DNA from: Alphaproteobacteria bacterium
Lineage (GTDB): Bacteria; Pseudomonadota; Alphaproteobacteria; Elsterales; Elsteraceae
Direction: 5' to 3'
Length of the DNA stretch: 46,008 bases
Assembly: GCA_004292755.1 (NCBI GenBank)
Contig: RDXE01000055.1
Span: 1-46,008, forward strand
Shown: piece by piece, positions 17,358-24,785 of the stretch
How positions within the stretch are numbered: the stretch's first letter is position 1
How the letters are laid out: the number at the start of each line of letters is the position of its first letter
Translations under genes and position numbers: made by a program
The notes under the pieces: model-generated
Database searches by the model: none
Told to the model about the DNA's origin: nothing
What the model saw: only the letters and a program-made list of their open reading frames with translations

Positions 17358-18287
17358 CTATCCCCGCGCTGCAAACAAACCGGTGGGTCGGATCACCAGG
17401 ATGGCGATCAACACCAGGAACCCAACGGCATTGCGGTAGCCTGCGTGCAGGTATTCCACAGCCGCACTTTCAGCCAGACCCACAATCAAGCCCCCCAGCA
17501 TTGCCCCTGGTACCGAGCCAATGCCGCCCAGGATCGCCGCGGCGAAGAGGGGCAGCAGCAGATCGAAGCCAAGCTCGGGCCGCAGCTGGGCCGTGATGCC
17601 GATGAACACGCCCGCCAGGGTGGCCAGCACGGCACCCAGCACCCAGACGGTGCGCACCACATGGGCCGTGTCGATGCCCGTGATCTGGGCGAGCGCCGGG
17701 TTTTCAGCCGTCGCCCGCATTGCCCGGCCGGTGGTGGTGAAGCGCAAGAACACGGTGAGACCCACCGCCAAGGCTGCACTTAACCCGAGCACGGCCAGTT
17801 GGTCGGGGGTTACGCGCACCAGCCCCCCCAGCCATCGGTCAGCGATCACCAACTCGCGGGTGAACTGCACCGACTCCGGACCGTAGACAAACACGATCAA
17901 GTTGCGCAGCGCCAAACTGGCCCCGAAGGAGGCGATCACCAGGGTGATCGCACTGCCATGGCGACGCAGCGTGGCGAACAGCAGCCGATCCAGCGCCAGC
18001 GCCAGCAGGCTGGCGCCGACCACGCCAACGCCAAGGGCAACCACCAGCCCCCAGCCGAAAGTCAGGCCGCCCCATTTGCCAATGCCGCCAATCCACGGTG
18101 TGAGCGCCGCCAGCGCTGTCAGGGTGAAGTAGCCGCCCCAGGAAATCGTCTCCCCGTGGGTGAAGTTCGCAAAGCGCAGGATCGAATAGGTGAGTGTTAG
18201 CCCAATCGCCCCAAGCGCAATGGCAGAGCCTTGCAGCAGCCCATTCGCGATTACTTGTGGCAGGGTCAACCACACCAGGTCCATCAT
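17358..18287 (-). CDS. livH: ABC transporter permease, LivH type
   Basis: 309 aa with about eight membrane segments. NGLLQGSAIALGAIGLTLTYSILRFANFTHGETISWGGYF near residues 15-53 is the LivH hallmark, and RAMRATAENPALAQITGIDTAHVVRTVWVLGA near 190-222 is the coupling region. The start shares 4 bases with the LivF stop (ATGA); two adjacent ATG codons are possible. Part of a five-component transporter; the substrate is not readable from the permeases. Confidence 0.92.
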   Translation of the reverse strand: MMDLVWLTLPQVIANGLLQGSAIALGAIGLTLTYSILRFANFTHGETISWGGYFTLTALAALTPWIGGIGKWGGLTFGWGLVVALGVGVVGASLLALALDRLLFATLRRHGSAITLVIASFGASLALRNLIVFVYGPESVQFTRELVIADRWLGGLVRVTPDQLAVLGLSAALAVGLTVFLRFTTTGRAMRATAENPALAQITGIDTAHVVRTVWVLGAVLATLAGVFIGITAQLRPELGFDLLLPLFAAAILGGIGSVPGAMLGGLIVGLAESAAVEYLHAGYRNAVGFLVLIAILVIRPTGLFAARG

Positions 18288-19024
18288 GCAGTCTCCCGGC
18301 GGCCAAGATAGAGCCGTGCCACTTCTGGATTAGAGGCAAGGTCTTGCGCGGGGCCGACAAAGCGTGGCGCCCCCTCCACCAGCACGATGCCGCGGTCCGC
18401 AATCGCCAGGGCGGCTTTGGCATTCTGCTCCACAATCACCAGCGTGACGCCCTGCGCGCGAATCTCCACCAGCTTCTGGAACACCACCTGCACCAGTTTT
18501 GGGGACAGCCCAGCCGAGGGTTCGTCCAGCATCACCACACGCGGCTCAGGGATCAGCGCGCGGGCAATCGCCAGCATCTGGCGCTGCCCCCCCGACAGAC
18601 GCCCCGCGTCGGTGTGCCGCCGCTCTGCTAAATCCGGGAACAGGGCATACATCGCCGCCACCCGCCGTCGCTGGTGATGGCTGGGCAGAAAAAAGCCAGC
18701 GAGGGCCAGATTCTCCGCGATGCTCAAGGTGGTGAAGACGTTCTCGGTCTGTGGCACAAACCCAAGGCCAGCACGGGCCAGACGATGGGCACCAAGGCCC
18801 GTGATATCGCGTCCTGACAGGTGAACCTGACCAGCTGTGATCGGCACCAGCCCGGCAATCGCCTTCACCAGCGTGGACTTGCCCGCACCATTCGGGCCTA
18901 GGAGTGTGAGGATTTCGCGGTCGGCGACCTGGAGCGAGGCGCCGCGGACAATCGGCAAACCTGGTTCATAGCCTGCAACCAGCCCCTGCAAGGCCAGCAT
19001 CGGCGGGGGCGGCGACAAGCTCAC
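18284..19024 (-). CDS. livF: ABC transporter ATP-binding protein, LivF type
   Basis: 246 aa. Walker A GPNGAGKSTLVKAIAG near residues 39-54, the Q-loop region, signature LSGGQRQMLAIARAL, Walker B VVMLDEPSAGLSP and a switch histidine replaced in the usual LivF way by VIVEQN. The sequence GLGFVPQTENVFTTLSIAENL is typical of LivF. Overlaps both LivG (4 bases) and LivH (4 bases). Confidence 0.93.
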   Translation of the reverse strand: MSLSPPPPMLALQGLVAGYEPGLPIVRGASLQVADREILTLLGPNGAGKSTLVKAIAGLVPITAGQVHLSGRDITGLGAHRLARAGLGFVPQTENVFTTLSIAENLALAGFFLPSHHQRRRVAAMYALFPDLAERRHTDAGRLSGGQRQMLAIARALIPEPRVVMLDEPSAGLSPKLVQVVFQKLVEIRAQGVTLVIVEQNAKAALAIADRGIVLVEGAPRFVGPAQDLASNPEVARLYLGRRETA

Positions 19025-19779
19025 GCCGCAACACCGCCGAGATACGCATCAATCACGCGTGAGTCGCGCTGCACGGCGTGCGGTGTTCCAGTGGTCAGAA
19101 TGCGACCCTGGGCCATGACCACCACGGGGTCACACAAGTCCGCAATCAAATCCATGTTGTGTTCAATGATCAGGAAGGTGACTCCCTGGGCGTTGAGGGC
19201 AGCGATCTTGTCGACCAGGACAGTCAACAACGTGGGATTGACGCCTGCGGCCGGTTCATCCAGCAGCACCAGACGGGGTTCCGCCATCATTACCCGCGCC
19301 AGTTCCAGCAATTTGCGCTGACCACCGGACAGCGTGCGCGCGGGGTCGCGTTCCACCCGTCCCAAGCCAACAAAGGCGATCAAGTGGCGCGCGCGCTCGG
19401 CCAGACGGCGTTCCTCGACGGCGATGCGGCCACGCAACAGCCAGTTGCGCCAGAACACTTCGCCCGCCTGGTTCTTGGCGGCGGTCATCACATTCTCCAG
19501 CACCGTCATCTCGGCGAAGGGGCGCGGAATCTGAAAAGTCCGGCCAAGGCCGAGGGCAGCGCGGCGGTGCGGGGGCAGATGGTGGATTGGCTGGTCGTCC
19601 AGCAAAATGGTGCCACTGGTCGGGGTCAAGGCACCCGCCAGCAGGTTGAAGCTGGTGGTTTTGCCCGCACCATTGGGGCCAATCAGCCCCGTGATGCGAC
19701 CGGCCTCCACATCCAGATCAATGCCGTCGACGGCGCGGAACCCACCGAACGCTCTGGTCAGCGCACGCGCTCGCAGCAT
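19021..19779 (-). CDS. livG: ABC transporter ATP-binding protein, LivG type
   Basis: 252 aa from the ATG at 19777-19779, chosen for its GGGGGGAG ribosome binding site; a start 33 bases upstream is less likely. Walker A GPNGAGKTTSFNLLAG, GLGRTFQIPRPFAEMTVLENVM (LivG-specific), signature LSGGQRKLLELARVM, Walker B LVLLDEPAAGVNP, and IEHNMDLI with the switch histidine. First gene of the minus-strand transporter operon. The promoter must lie in the 105-bp gap shared with the divergent DUF3830 gene. Confidence 0.92.
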   Translation of the reverse strand: MLRARALTRAFGGFRAVDGIDLDVEAGRITGLIGPNGAGKTTSFNLLAGALTPTSGTILLDDQPIHHLPPHRRAALGLGRTFQIPRPFAEMTVLENVMTAAKNQAGEVFWRNWLLRGRIAVEERRLAERARHLIAFVGLGRVERDPARTLSGGQRKLLELARVMMAEPRLVLLDEPAAGVNPTLLTVLVDKIAALNAQGVTFLIIEHNMDLIADLCDPVVVMAQGRILTTGTPHAVQRDSRVIDAYLGGVAA

Positions 19780-19884
19780 CGCTCCCCCCACGCTGTCACG
19801 CCCCAACCGCAAGGCTTAGTGTTAGCATTGCATCGCACATGGTTTCCAGGCTTTGCTTTAAGCCTGAAGCGACGGGAGGGGCCA

Positions 19885-20361
19885 ATGGCACGGATACGGT
19901 TTCGCGAAGAACGCTCAGGCCTGGATGTGCGTGCTGTGGTGCAGGCCGACACCGCCCCCGACAATGCGCGTTTTCTGATGGATTGCGCAGCGGCCGAGGT
20001 CGCCATCCCCTCTATCCACGCCATGTGGACAGGGCCGGAAATCTCCTGCCCCGTGCCGGATGATCAGGTACCGGCGCCGTGGCGCGATGTGCCTTTGCCG
20101 TTGGAATGTGCGACGCTCAACCCCTCGGCAGGCGATGTGATCGTGGCCTATCTGCCCAAGCGGGTGTGGGGCGGCAATCCGCAGCCGGTCTATGACATCG
20201 GTCTGTTCTATTTGCCGGGCGGTCGCATGCTGTTTCCCATCGGCTGGCATCCGGGCAGCCTTGCGGCGCGCGTGCTGCCAGAGGATCTGGAGGCTTTGCG
20301 CCAGGGCTGCCAGGCGATCCGGCGCAGCGGGGCATGCACCATCACTCTCACCATGGGGTAG
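19885..20361 (+). CDS. DUF3830 family protein (cyclophilin-like fold)
   Basis: 158 aa from the ATG at 19885, which has GGGAGGGG just upstream. The pattern (MARIRFREERSGL, CAAAEVAIPSIHAMWTGPEI, then ECATLNPSAGDVIVAYL, VYDIGLFYLPGGRMLFPIGWHPG) matches DUF3830, a beta-barrel related to cyclophilin-like proteins, often found by transporters and racemases for small organic acids. The function is unknown. It leads a plus-strand set with a TIGR04076 gene and an aldo-keto reductase gene, divergent from livG. Confidence 0.75.
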   Translation: MARIRFREERSGLDVRAVVQADTAPDNARFLMDCAAAEVAIPSIHAMWTGPEISCPVPDDQVPAPWRDVPLPLECATLNPSAGDVIVAYLPKRVWGGNPQPVYDIGLFYLPGGRMLFPIGWHPGSLAARVLPEDLEALRQGCQAIRRSGACTITLTMG

Positions 20362-20368
20362 GTCAGCG

Positions 20369-20710
20369 ATGACTGAGGCAGGCTTCTGGCTGTGGGATTT
20401 GAAGGTGGAGGTGGTGGCACCAGAGGGGGCCGTGATCTGGTGCAACGCCAAGCCCGGTGACCATTTCCTGGTGGAGGGGGAGATGCTGCGCTTCCCCGAT
20501 GGTCAGGGCTTCTCGCTCTACTCGCTGGCGGCGCTGTTGCCGCTGCTGGCGGCCAAACAGCGCGACTGCGACCCCATGGACTGGATGGCGACAGACGCTG
20601 AGGTCGCCTGCCCGGACCCCAACTGCCCCACCCGCTTTCGCATCACCCGCACGCGCCGCCGGTTCTTTGCCCGCGCTGCGGCCACTGCTGTGCCCCTGGA
20701 GACGCCATGA
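20369..20710 (+). CDS. TIGR04076 family protein
   Basis: 113 aa from the ATG at 20369. The sequence VEVVAPEGAVIWCNAKPGDHFLVEGEMLRFPDGQGFSLYSLAALLPLLAAKQR matches the TIGR04076 family, whose members have paired cysteines (here Cys near residues 24, 65, 77 and 82), a possible metal or redox site. The function is unknown. It starts 7 bases after the DUF3830 stop and overlaps the aldo-keto reductase start by 4 bases, so the three proteins are made together. Confidence 0.75.
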   Translation: MTEAGFWLWDLKVEVVAPEGAVIWCNAKPGDHFLVEGEMLRFPDGQGFSLYSLAALLPLLAAKQRDCDPMDWMATDAEVACPDPNCPTRFRITRTRRRFFARAAATAVPLETP

Positions 20711-21768
20711 CTGCCGTGGAAACCTTCAACCTCGCCAAAGGGCACCGGATCAGCCGGGTTATCAAGGGCGGCTGGCAATTGGCAGGCGACCATGGCCCGG
20801 TGGACGCCGCCCGCGCCATCGCTGCCATGGATGCCTTTGTTGAGGCAGGCATCACTGCCTTTGATTGCGCGGACATCTACACAGGTGTGGAGGAGATGAT
20901 TGGCGCCTTCCTGGCCGACCGGGTGCGGCGGGGGCGCCCAATCGAGGCCATTCGCATCCACACCAAATATGTACCCGATATTGATACGCTGGCGACAGTT
21001 GGCTTGACCGACGTCCGGGCGATCATCACGCGCTCGCTTCAGCGCCTGGGCGTCGACCAACTGGACCTCGTGCAATTCCACTGGTGGGACCTGGGCGTGC
21101 CACGCTGGGTGGAGGTGGCGGGATATCTCGCCGAGCTTCAGCGCGAGGGTCTGATCCGCACGCTGGGGGCCACCAATTTCGGCACCGATGCGAGTGCAGC
21201 CATGCTGGATGCGGGCATCCGGCTGGCGTCCATGCAGGTGCAGTACTCGCTGCTAGACCGCCGACCAGAGCGGCGGCTGGTGGCACTGGGTGGTGCCACC
21301 GGCATGCATCTGTTGTGCTATGGCTCGTTGGCAGGCGGGTTGTTGACTGATCGCTGGCTGGGCCAGGCCGAGCCTGACGAGTTCCACAACCGATCCCACC
21401 TGAAATACAAGCTGGTGATTGACGATGCAGGCGGGTGGGACTGGTTCCAAGCACTGCTGCGTGTGCTGAAGACGATCGCGACGAAGCACGGCGTCAGCGT
21501 GGCGAATGTCGCCACCCGCTGGGTCTTGGACCGCCCGCAAGTGGCAGCCGCCATCGTTGGCGCGCGCCACGAGGACCATATCGCCGACACGCTGGGCGTG
21601 TTCCGCGTCACCCTGGACGAGATGGACCGCATGGGCATCGACGCCGTGTTGGCCGAAGGCCGCCAGATCGACGGCGACGTCTACGCCGCCGAACGCGACC
21701 GCACCGGTCGCCACGGTCGCATCATGAAGTACCGCCTGAACGCCGACCCCAATGCGGTGGTGGGGTGA
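20707..21768 (+). CDS. Aldo/keto reductase family protein
   Basis: 353 aa TIM barrel. Seen: FDCADIYTGVEEMIGAFL near residues 55-73 (catalytic Asp and Tyr), HTKYVPD with the catalytic Lys near 89, RLGVDQLDLVQFHWWDLGVPRW near 118-139 (the His position), LGATNFGTDASAAML, and ANVATRWVLDRPQVAAAIVGAR near 261. All four catalytic positions are plausible, so NADPH-linked carbonyl reduction is expected. The substrate is unknown; the co-translated DUF3830 and TIGR04076 genes suggest a shared pathway. Confidence 0.85.
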   Translation: MTAVETFNLAKGHRISRVIKGGWQLAGDHGPVDAARAIAAMDAFVEAGITAFDCADIYTGVEEMIGAFLADRVRRGRPIEAIRIHTKYVPDIDTLATVGLTDVRAIITRSLQRLGVDQLDLVQFHWWDLGVPRWVEVAGYLAELQREGLIRTLGATNFGTDASAAMLDAGIRLASMQVQYSLLDRRPERRLVALGGATGMHLLCYGSLAGGLLTDRWLGQAEPDEFHNRSHLKYKLVIDDAGGWDWFQALLRVLKTIATKHGVSVANVATRWVLDRPQVAAAIVGARHEDHIADTLGVFRVTLDEMDRMGIDAVLAEGRQIDGDVYAAERDRTGRHGRIMKYRLNADPNAVVG

Positions 21769-21824
21769 GGGGGCGGCAAAGCTGGTTTGCCGCCCGATTG
21801 CCAGGAACGGGTGTCAGGGGGTGG

Positions 21825-22487
21825 TCAGTGCGCGCCGGTCACCAGCACGCCAGCTTGGGACTGCACGAAGGCCCTCAGTTGCTCGGGATAGGTTGGGCTA
21901 ACCGCATTCTGAACAGACGGGCGGGCGGCTAGCGCCGCGCGCCAGCGCGCGACCTTTGGCAGGTCGGTCAGGATGCCAAGGTCGGTGATCGTGTCGAACA
22001 CGTCGAAGTACCGGAACACGGGGGCGAACACGGCGTCGACGATCGACATCCTGGTCCCACCAAACAGCGGGCCGTCGGTCACCTGGGCCTCCAGTCGGAT
22101 GAACTTGGACCGCATTTGGGTGTGTCGGGCCTCGAACACGGTCGGGTCCTTGGTGGTTTCGAGCACCCAGAGATCATCCAGCAATGAGGCACCAACCTCC
22201 ATCCAGGCGCGGTGGCGGGCGCGCAGCAGGGGATCGGCGGGGTGCATGGCGGGGCCGTGGGTCTCCTCCAAATACTCGACGATGGCTGCGCTTTCGAACA
22301 GAACCTCGTCCCCCACCAACAGCAACGGCACCTTGCCTAGAGGGGAGAGCGCGCGGAACCAATCGGGTTTGGCGGCGAGATCAATGGTGCGGCGCTCGAA
22401 GGGCACACCTTTCTCCGCCAAAACAATGGCGGCGCGCTGGACATAGGGACAAAGGTCGAACGAAACCAAGGTGAGAGATGTGCTCAT
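21825..22487 (-). CDS. Glutathione S-transferase family protein
   Basis: 220 aa from the ATG at 22485-22487. The N-terminal thioredoxin-like domain carries LVSFDLCPYVQRAAIVLAEKGVPFE (a CPYVQR active-site motif with Cys, as in omega or beta-like GSTs) and SPLGKVPLLLVGDEVLFESAAIVEYLEE with the cis-Pro glutathione site. The C-terminal part is helical. It follows doxX on the same strand by 19 bases, and that pair faces a marR gene across an operator. A role in detoxification or oxidative/electrophile defence is inferred. Confidence 0.9.
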   Translation of the reverse strand: MSTSLTLVSFDLCPYVQRAAIVLAEKGVPFERRTIDLAAKPDWFRALSPLGKVPLLLVGDEVLFESAAIVEYLEETHGPAMHPADPLLRARHRAWMEVGASLLDDLWVLETTKDPTVFEARHTQMRSKFIRLEAQVTDGPLFGGTRMSIVDAVFAPVFRYFDVFDTITDLGILTDLPKVARWRAALAARPSVQNAVSPTYPEQLRAFVQSQAGVLVTGAH

Positions 22488-22506
22488 GGCGATCTGCTCC
22501 TCTGGT

Positions 22507-22965
22507 TCAGCGGGTGCTTGGGGCTGGCACGGAGCTCGGCCCGGAGTTCGGCCCGGAGGGGATCGGCAGAAGGGGTGTGGAGCGGCTGAGCGCGAAGGCG
22601 CCTTCGCCCACCAGGACCTGCACCAGCGCCAGCAGCGACAAGTACGCGGGATACTCCCACCCACCGTTCGGATAGCCGAACATCCAGCCATTGCCGGCGT
22701 GGGCCCAGGTAGCCCCCAGCAGAACCGGGAACAGCACCAAAGAGACCCAGCGGACCTGGACCCCGAGGATCAGCAGCAGGCCGCCCGCGGCCTCTAGCGC
22801 GAAAACGAGGTAGGCGGACCATCCCGGCAGACCGAGGCTGGTGAAAAATGCTGCCGTGCCCGGAAGCGTGAACACGAACAGCTTCAGCCAAAGGCTATGG
22901 GCCAGAAACATCAGGCCCAGGGCGATGCGCAGCAGGAAGGCGGCAAGGTCAGTAGCGACAGGCAT
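22507..22965 (-). CDS. DoxX-family membrane protein
   Basis: 152 aa from the ATG at 22963-22965, preceded by AAGGAAC. Four hydrophobic segments; LLRIALGLMFLAHSLWLKL and LEAAGGLLLILGVQVRW are typical of DoxX/DUF417-like inner-membrane proteins, whose members act in thiol stress or quinone-linked electron transfer. The C-terminus is a short Ser/Pro-rich tail. First gene of a two-gene unit with the GST gene; its start lies 13 bases from the MarR-type operator. Confidence 0.85.
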   Translation of the reverse strand: MPVATDLAAFLLRIALGLMFLAHSLWLKLFVFTLPGTAAFFTSLGLPGWSAYLVFALEAAGGLLLILGVQVRWVSLVLFPVLLGATWAHAGNGWMFGYPNGGWEYPAYLSLLALVQVLVGEGAFALSRSTPLLPIPSGPNSGPSSVPAPSTR

Positions 22966-22978
22966 GGCAGTTCCTTTC

Positions 22979-23012
22979 AATGCAAGTGCATTTAAATAAA
23001 TGCATCTGCATT
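22979..23012. promoter_or_regulatory. Inverted-repeat operator between doxX and marR
   Basis: Two 17-bp arms abut: AATGCAAGTGCATTTAA and ATAAATGCATCTGCATT. Fourteen of 17 positions match as inverted repeats, giving a dyad of the size MarR dimers bind. It sits between the divergent doxX-gst and marR genes, close to the doxX start, where binding would block transcription. Repression by the adjacent MarR is inference. Confidence 0.75.
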
Positions 23013-23058
23013 GAGGTGTCAAGGTTGTTCGCTCGCGGCAAGCTGCTAGACTCGCGAG

Positions 23059-23502
23059 ATGACCCGATCGCCGACAGACAGCCATATCCAGGCTTGGGCA
23101 CGCCTGATCCGGGCGTCTCAGCGCGTGCTGGGAGCTGTCGAGGCGGACCTCAAGGCCGCAGGCTTCCCACCGCTCGCCTGGTATGATGTGCTGCTGGAGT
23201 TGCGCCGCGCCGAGCAGCACCGCCTGCGCCCGCTGGACATTGAGGCGCGGCTGCTGTTGGCGCAGCACAATGTTTCGCGCCTAGTCGACCGGCTGGAGAA
23301 AGCAGGCTATGTCCAGCGCGCGCCCTGCGCCGAGGATGGCCGCGGTCAAATGGTGGTGTTAACCGACGGCGGCGCCGACCTGCTGCGCCGAATGTGGCCC
23401 GCCTACGCTGCTGCGATCGAGGCCCATGTCGGCACAAAACTCAGCGTTGAGGAGGCTGACCAGTTGGCTCAGCTGCTGGCGCCGCTGACGGCATCGGGCT
23501 AG
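23059..23502 (+). CDS. MarR-family transcriptional regulator
   Basis: 147 aa with the winged-helix layout of MarR: helix pair HIQAWARLIRASQRVLGAVEADL, recognition region ARLLLAQHNVSRLVDRLEKAGYVQRAPCAEDGRGQMVVLTDGGADLL (residues about 65-115) with the wing Asp/Arg pair, and a C-terminal dimerisation helix. A Cys within the wing (APCAED) could sense oxidants. Divergent from doxX-gst with the dyad in between, so it likely represses both itself and that pair. The inducer is unknown. Confidence 0.9.
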   Translation: MTRSPTDSHIQAWARLIRASQRVLGAVEADLKAAGFPPLAWYDVLLELRRAEQHRLRPLDIEARLLLAQHNVSRLVDRLEKAGYVQRAPCAEDGRGQMVVLTDGGADLLRRMWPAYAAAIEAHVGTKLSVEEADQLAQLLAPLTASG

Positions 23503-23544
23503 CGCTGGTGGGCGGCCGTCATCCACACCGCCCGAGGCAGTGAG

Positions 23545-23580
23545 GGGCGGGCGCTCCCCCTGACGAAGAGACGCCCGCCC
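23545..23580 (-). terminator. Possible hairpin after pyrE
   Basis: GGGCGGGCG (23545-23553) and CGCCCGCCC (23572-23580) form a 9-bp GC stem with an 18-nt loop right after the pyrE stop. It lacks a T-run, so it may protect the 3' end instead of terminating. Confidence 0.4.
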
Positions 23581-24246
23581 TCAAATCTCCGGCCCGCCAT
23601 GGGCCTTGGACCAAGCGGCGGGGTTGCCCAGGAAGGCCCGCACCTCGGCCAGTTCGGCGCTGGATTTGCGACCGCTGTCCTCCGCCACGCGCAGGATGTC
23701 GGCCCAGGTGGCGAGCGACCACAGGCGCACGCCGATATCATCCAGTGGCCCGCCAGAGGCGCCTGCGGCTTGGTAGAAGAACACCACCAGCGTGTCGGTC
23801 ACCACCGCTTCTGCGTCGCGCAGAGCTTGGACGAACACCCGCTTGGAGCCGCCATCGGTCGCAAGGTCCTCCACCAGCAACACACGCGCACCGGGATCGA
23901 AGGCGCCTTCGATCTGCGCGTTGCGGCCAAACCCCTTTGGCTTCTTGCGCACATACAGCATCGGCTTGTCCAGCCGGTCAGCGATCCAGGCGGCGTAGGG
24001 GATGCCAGCGGTTTCGCCACCTGCGACGGCATCAATCTGGTCGGCACCGATCTGCTGGCGGATCAGGTGGGTCATCTGATCCAGGATCAAGCTGCGGGTC
24101 GCCGGAAATGCGATGATCTTGCGGCAGTCCACATAAACCGGGCTGATGCGCCCAGAGGTGAAGGTAAACGGCTGTTCGGGGCGGATGTGGACGGCTTGAA
24201 TGTCCAGAAGGGCGGCGGCAACGGCGGATGGATCAAGCGTCGTCAC
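23581..24246 (-). CDS. pyrE: Orotate phosphoribosyltransferase
   Basis: 221 aa. Converts orotate and PRPP to OMP in pyrimidine synthesis; cytosolic dimer. Seen: FTFTSGRISPVYVDCRKIIAFP near residues 28-49, GGETAGIPYAAWIADRLDKPMLYVRKKPKGFG near 76-107 (the flexible-loop region with its lysines) and the PRPP motif VLLVEDLATDGGSKR near 122-136. The last differs from the E. coli DDVITAGT form but follows the alphaproteobacterial version. It is alone on the minus strand, so its control is independent of the neighbours. Confidence 0.93.
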   Translation of the reverse strand: MTTLDPSAVAAALLDIQAVHIRPEQPFTFTSGRISPVYVDCRKIIAFPATRSLILDQMTHLIRQQIGADQIDAVAGGETAGIPYAAWIADRLDKPMLYVRKKPKGFGRNAQIEGAFDPGARVLLVEDLATDGGSKRVFVQALRDAEAVVTDTLVVFFYQAAGASGGPLDDIGVRLWSLATWADILRVAEDSGRKSSAELAEVRAFLGNPAAWSKAHGGPEI

Positions 24247-24785
24247 GGGGCGGGTCTCCTGGGGGCGCTGGTGTGGCTGGCTGCCGGAGAGTGCCTCGTG
24301 AGGGGGCCATGCCGCAACGCCATAGACTTTGGTCGGTGCTGCGGCGATTCCGCTGACAGATTTGATTCAAGTCAACGCGTCGGGGTCTTGAAATGGTCTT
24401 AATTCGGTCTAGCACACCGATGGGGGTAGCGATGTTCGCCGTTCCAACTGTAATCGTGATGGCCGCCTGCCTGCTGCTTTCTGCGATGCTGGTGGTGCAA
24501 TCGCGTCGACACCCAGCGGAAGCCGAGAAGGCGACCGCCGCGGAGTAACCTGCGACCAAGCGGCGCCTCGCTGTCTTGGGGTGCCTTGTTCGCGCGCGCA
24601 GACTAGCCTGCCGACGCTCGTTTGACCGCCTCGCATTCTGTCGCAATCAGGCCGCTAGCCAGGGGTGCCCCTTGTGTGGGCATTTCTGTATAGTTCTCCA
24701 GCCTGAGTGACGGCCTCCGCACCATCCTCCGTGGTGTCGGATTTTGTCCCCAGGGTTTTGCCGGACCAGTGAGGGACTGTGGACC
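24247..24785. other. 539-bp gap upstream of pyrE and the GGDEF gene
   Basis: Divergent intergenic stretch that should hold the promoters of pyrE (minus) and of the diguanylate cyclase (plus). Only a 38-codon candidate gene is visible in it. No clear sigma-70 promoter, RNA or repeat was recognised; longer minus-strand frames here are Arg-rich shadows. Confidence 0.4.
24432..24548 (+). CDS. Candidate single-pass membrane microprotein
   Basis: 38 codons from ATG to TAA. Residues 2-22 (FAVPTVIVMAACLLLSAM) form one hydrophobic segment and are followed by a charged tail (QSRRHPAEAEKATAAE), giving an N-out/C-in single-span layout. A GGGGGT stretch lies just upstream, a weak ribosome binding site. 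No family is recognised. It could be chance in GC-rich DNA. Confidence 0.35.
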   Translation: MFAVPTVIVMAACLLLSAMLVVQSRRHPAEAEKATAAE

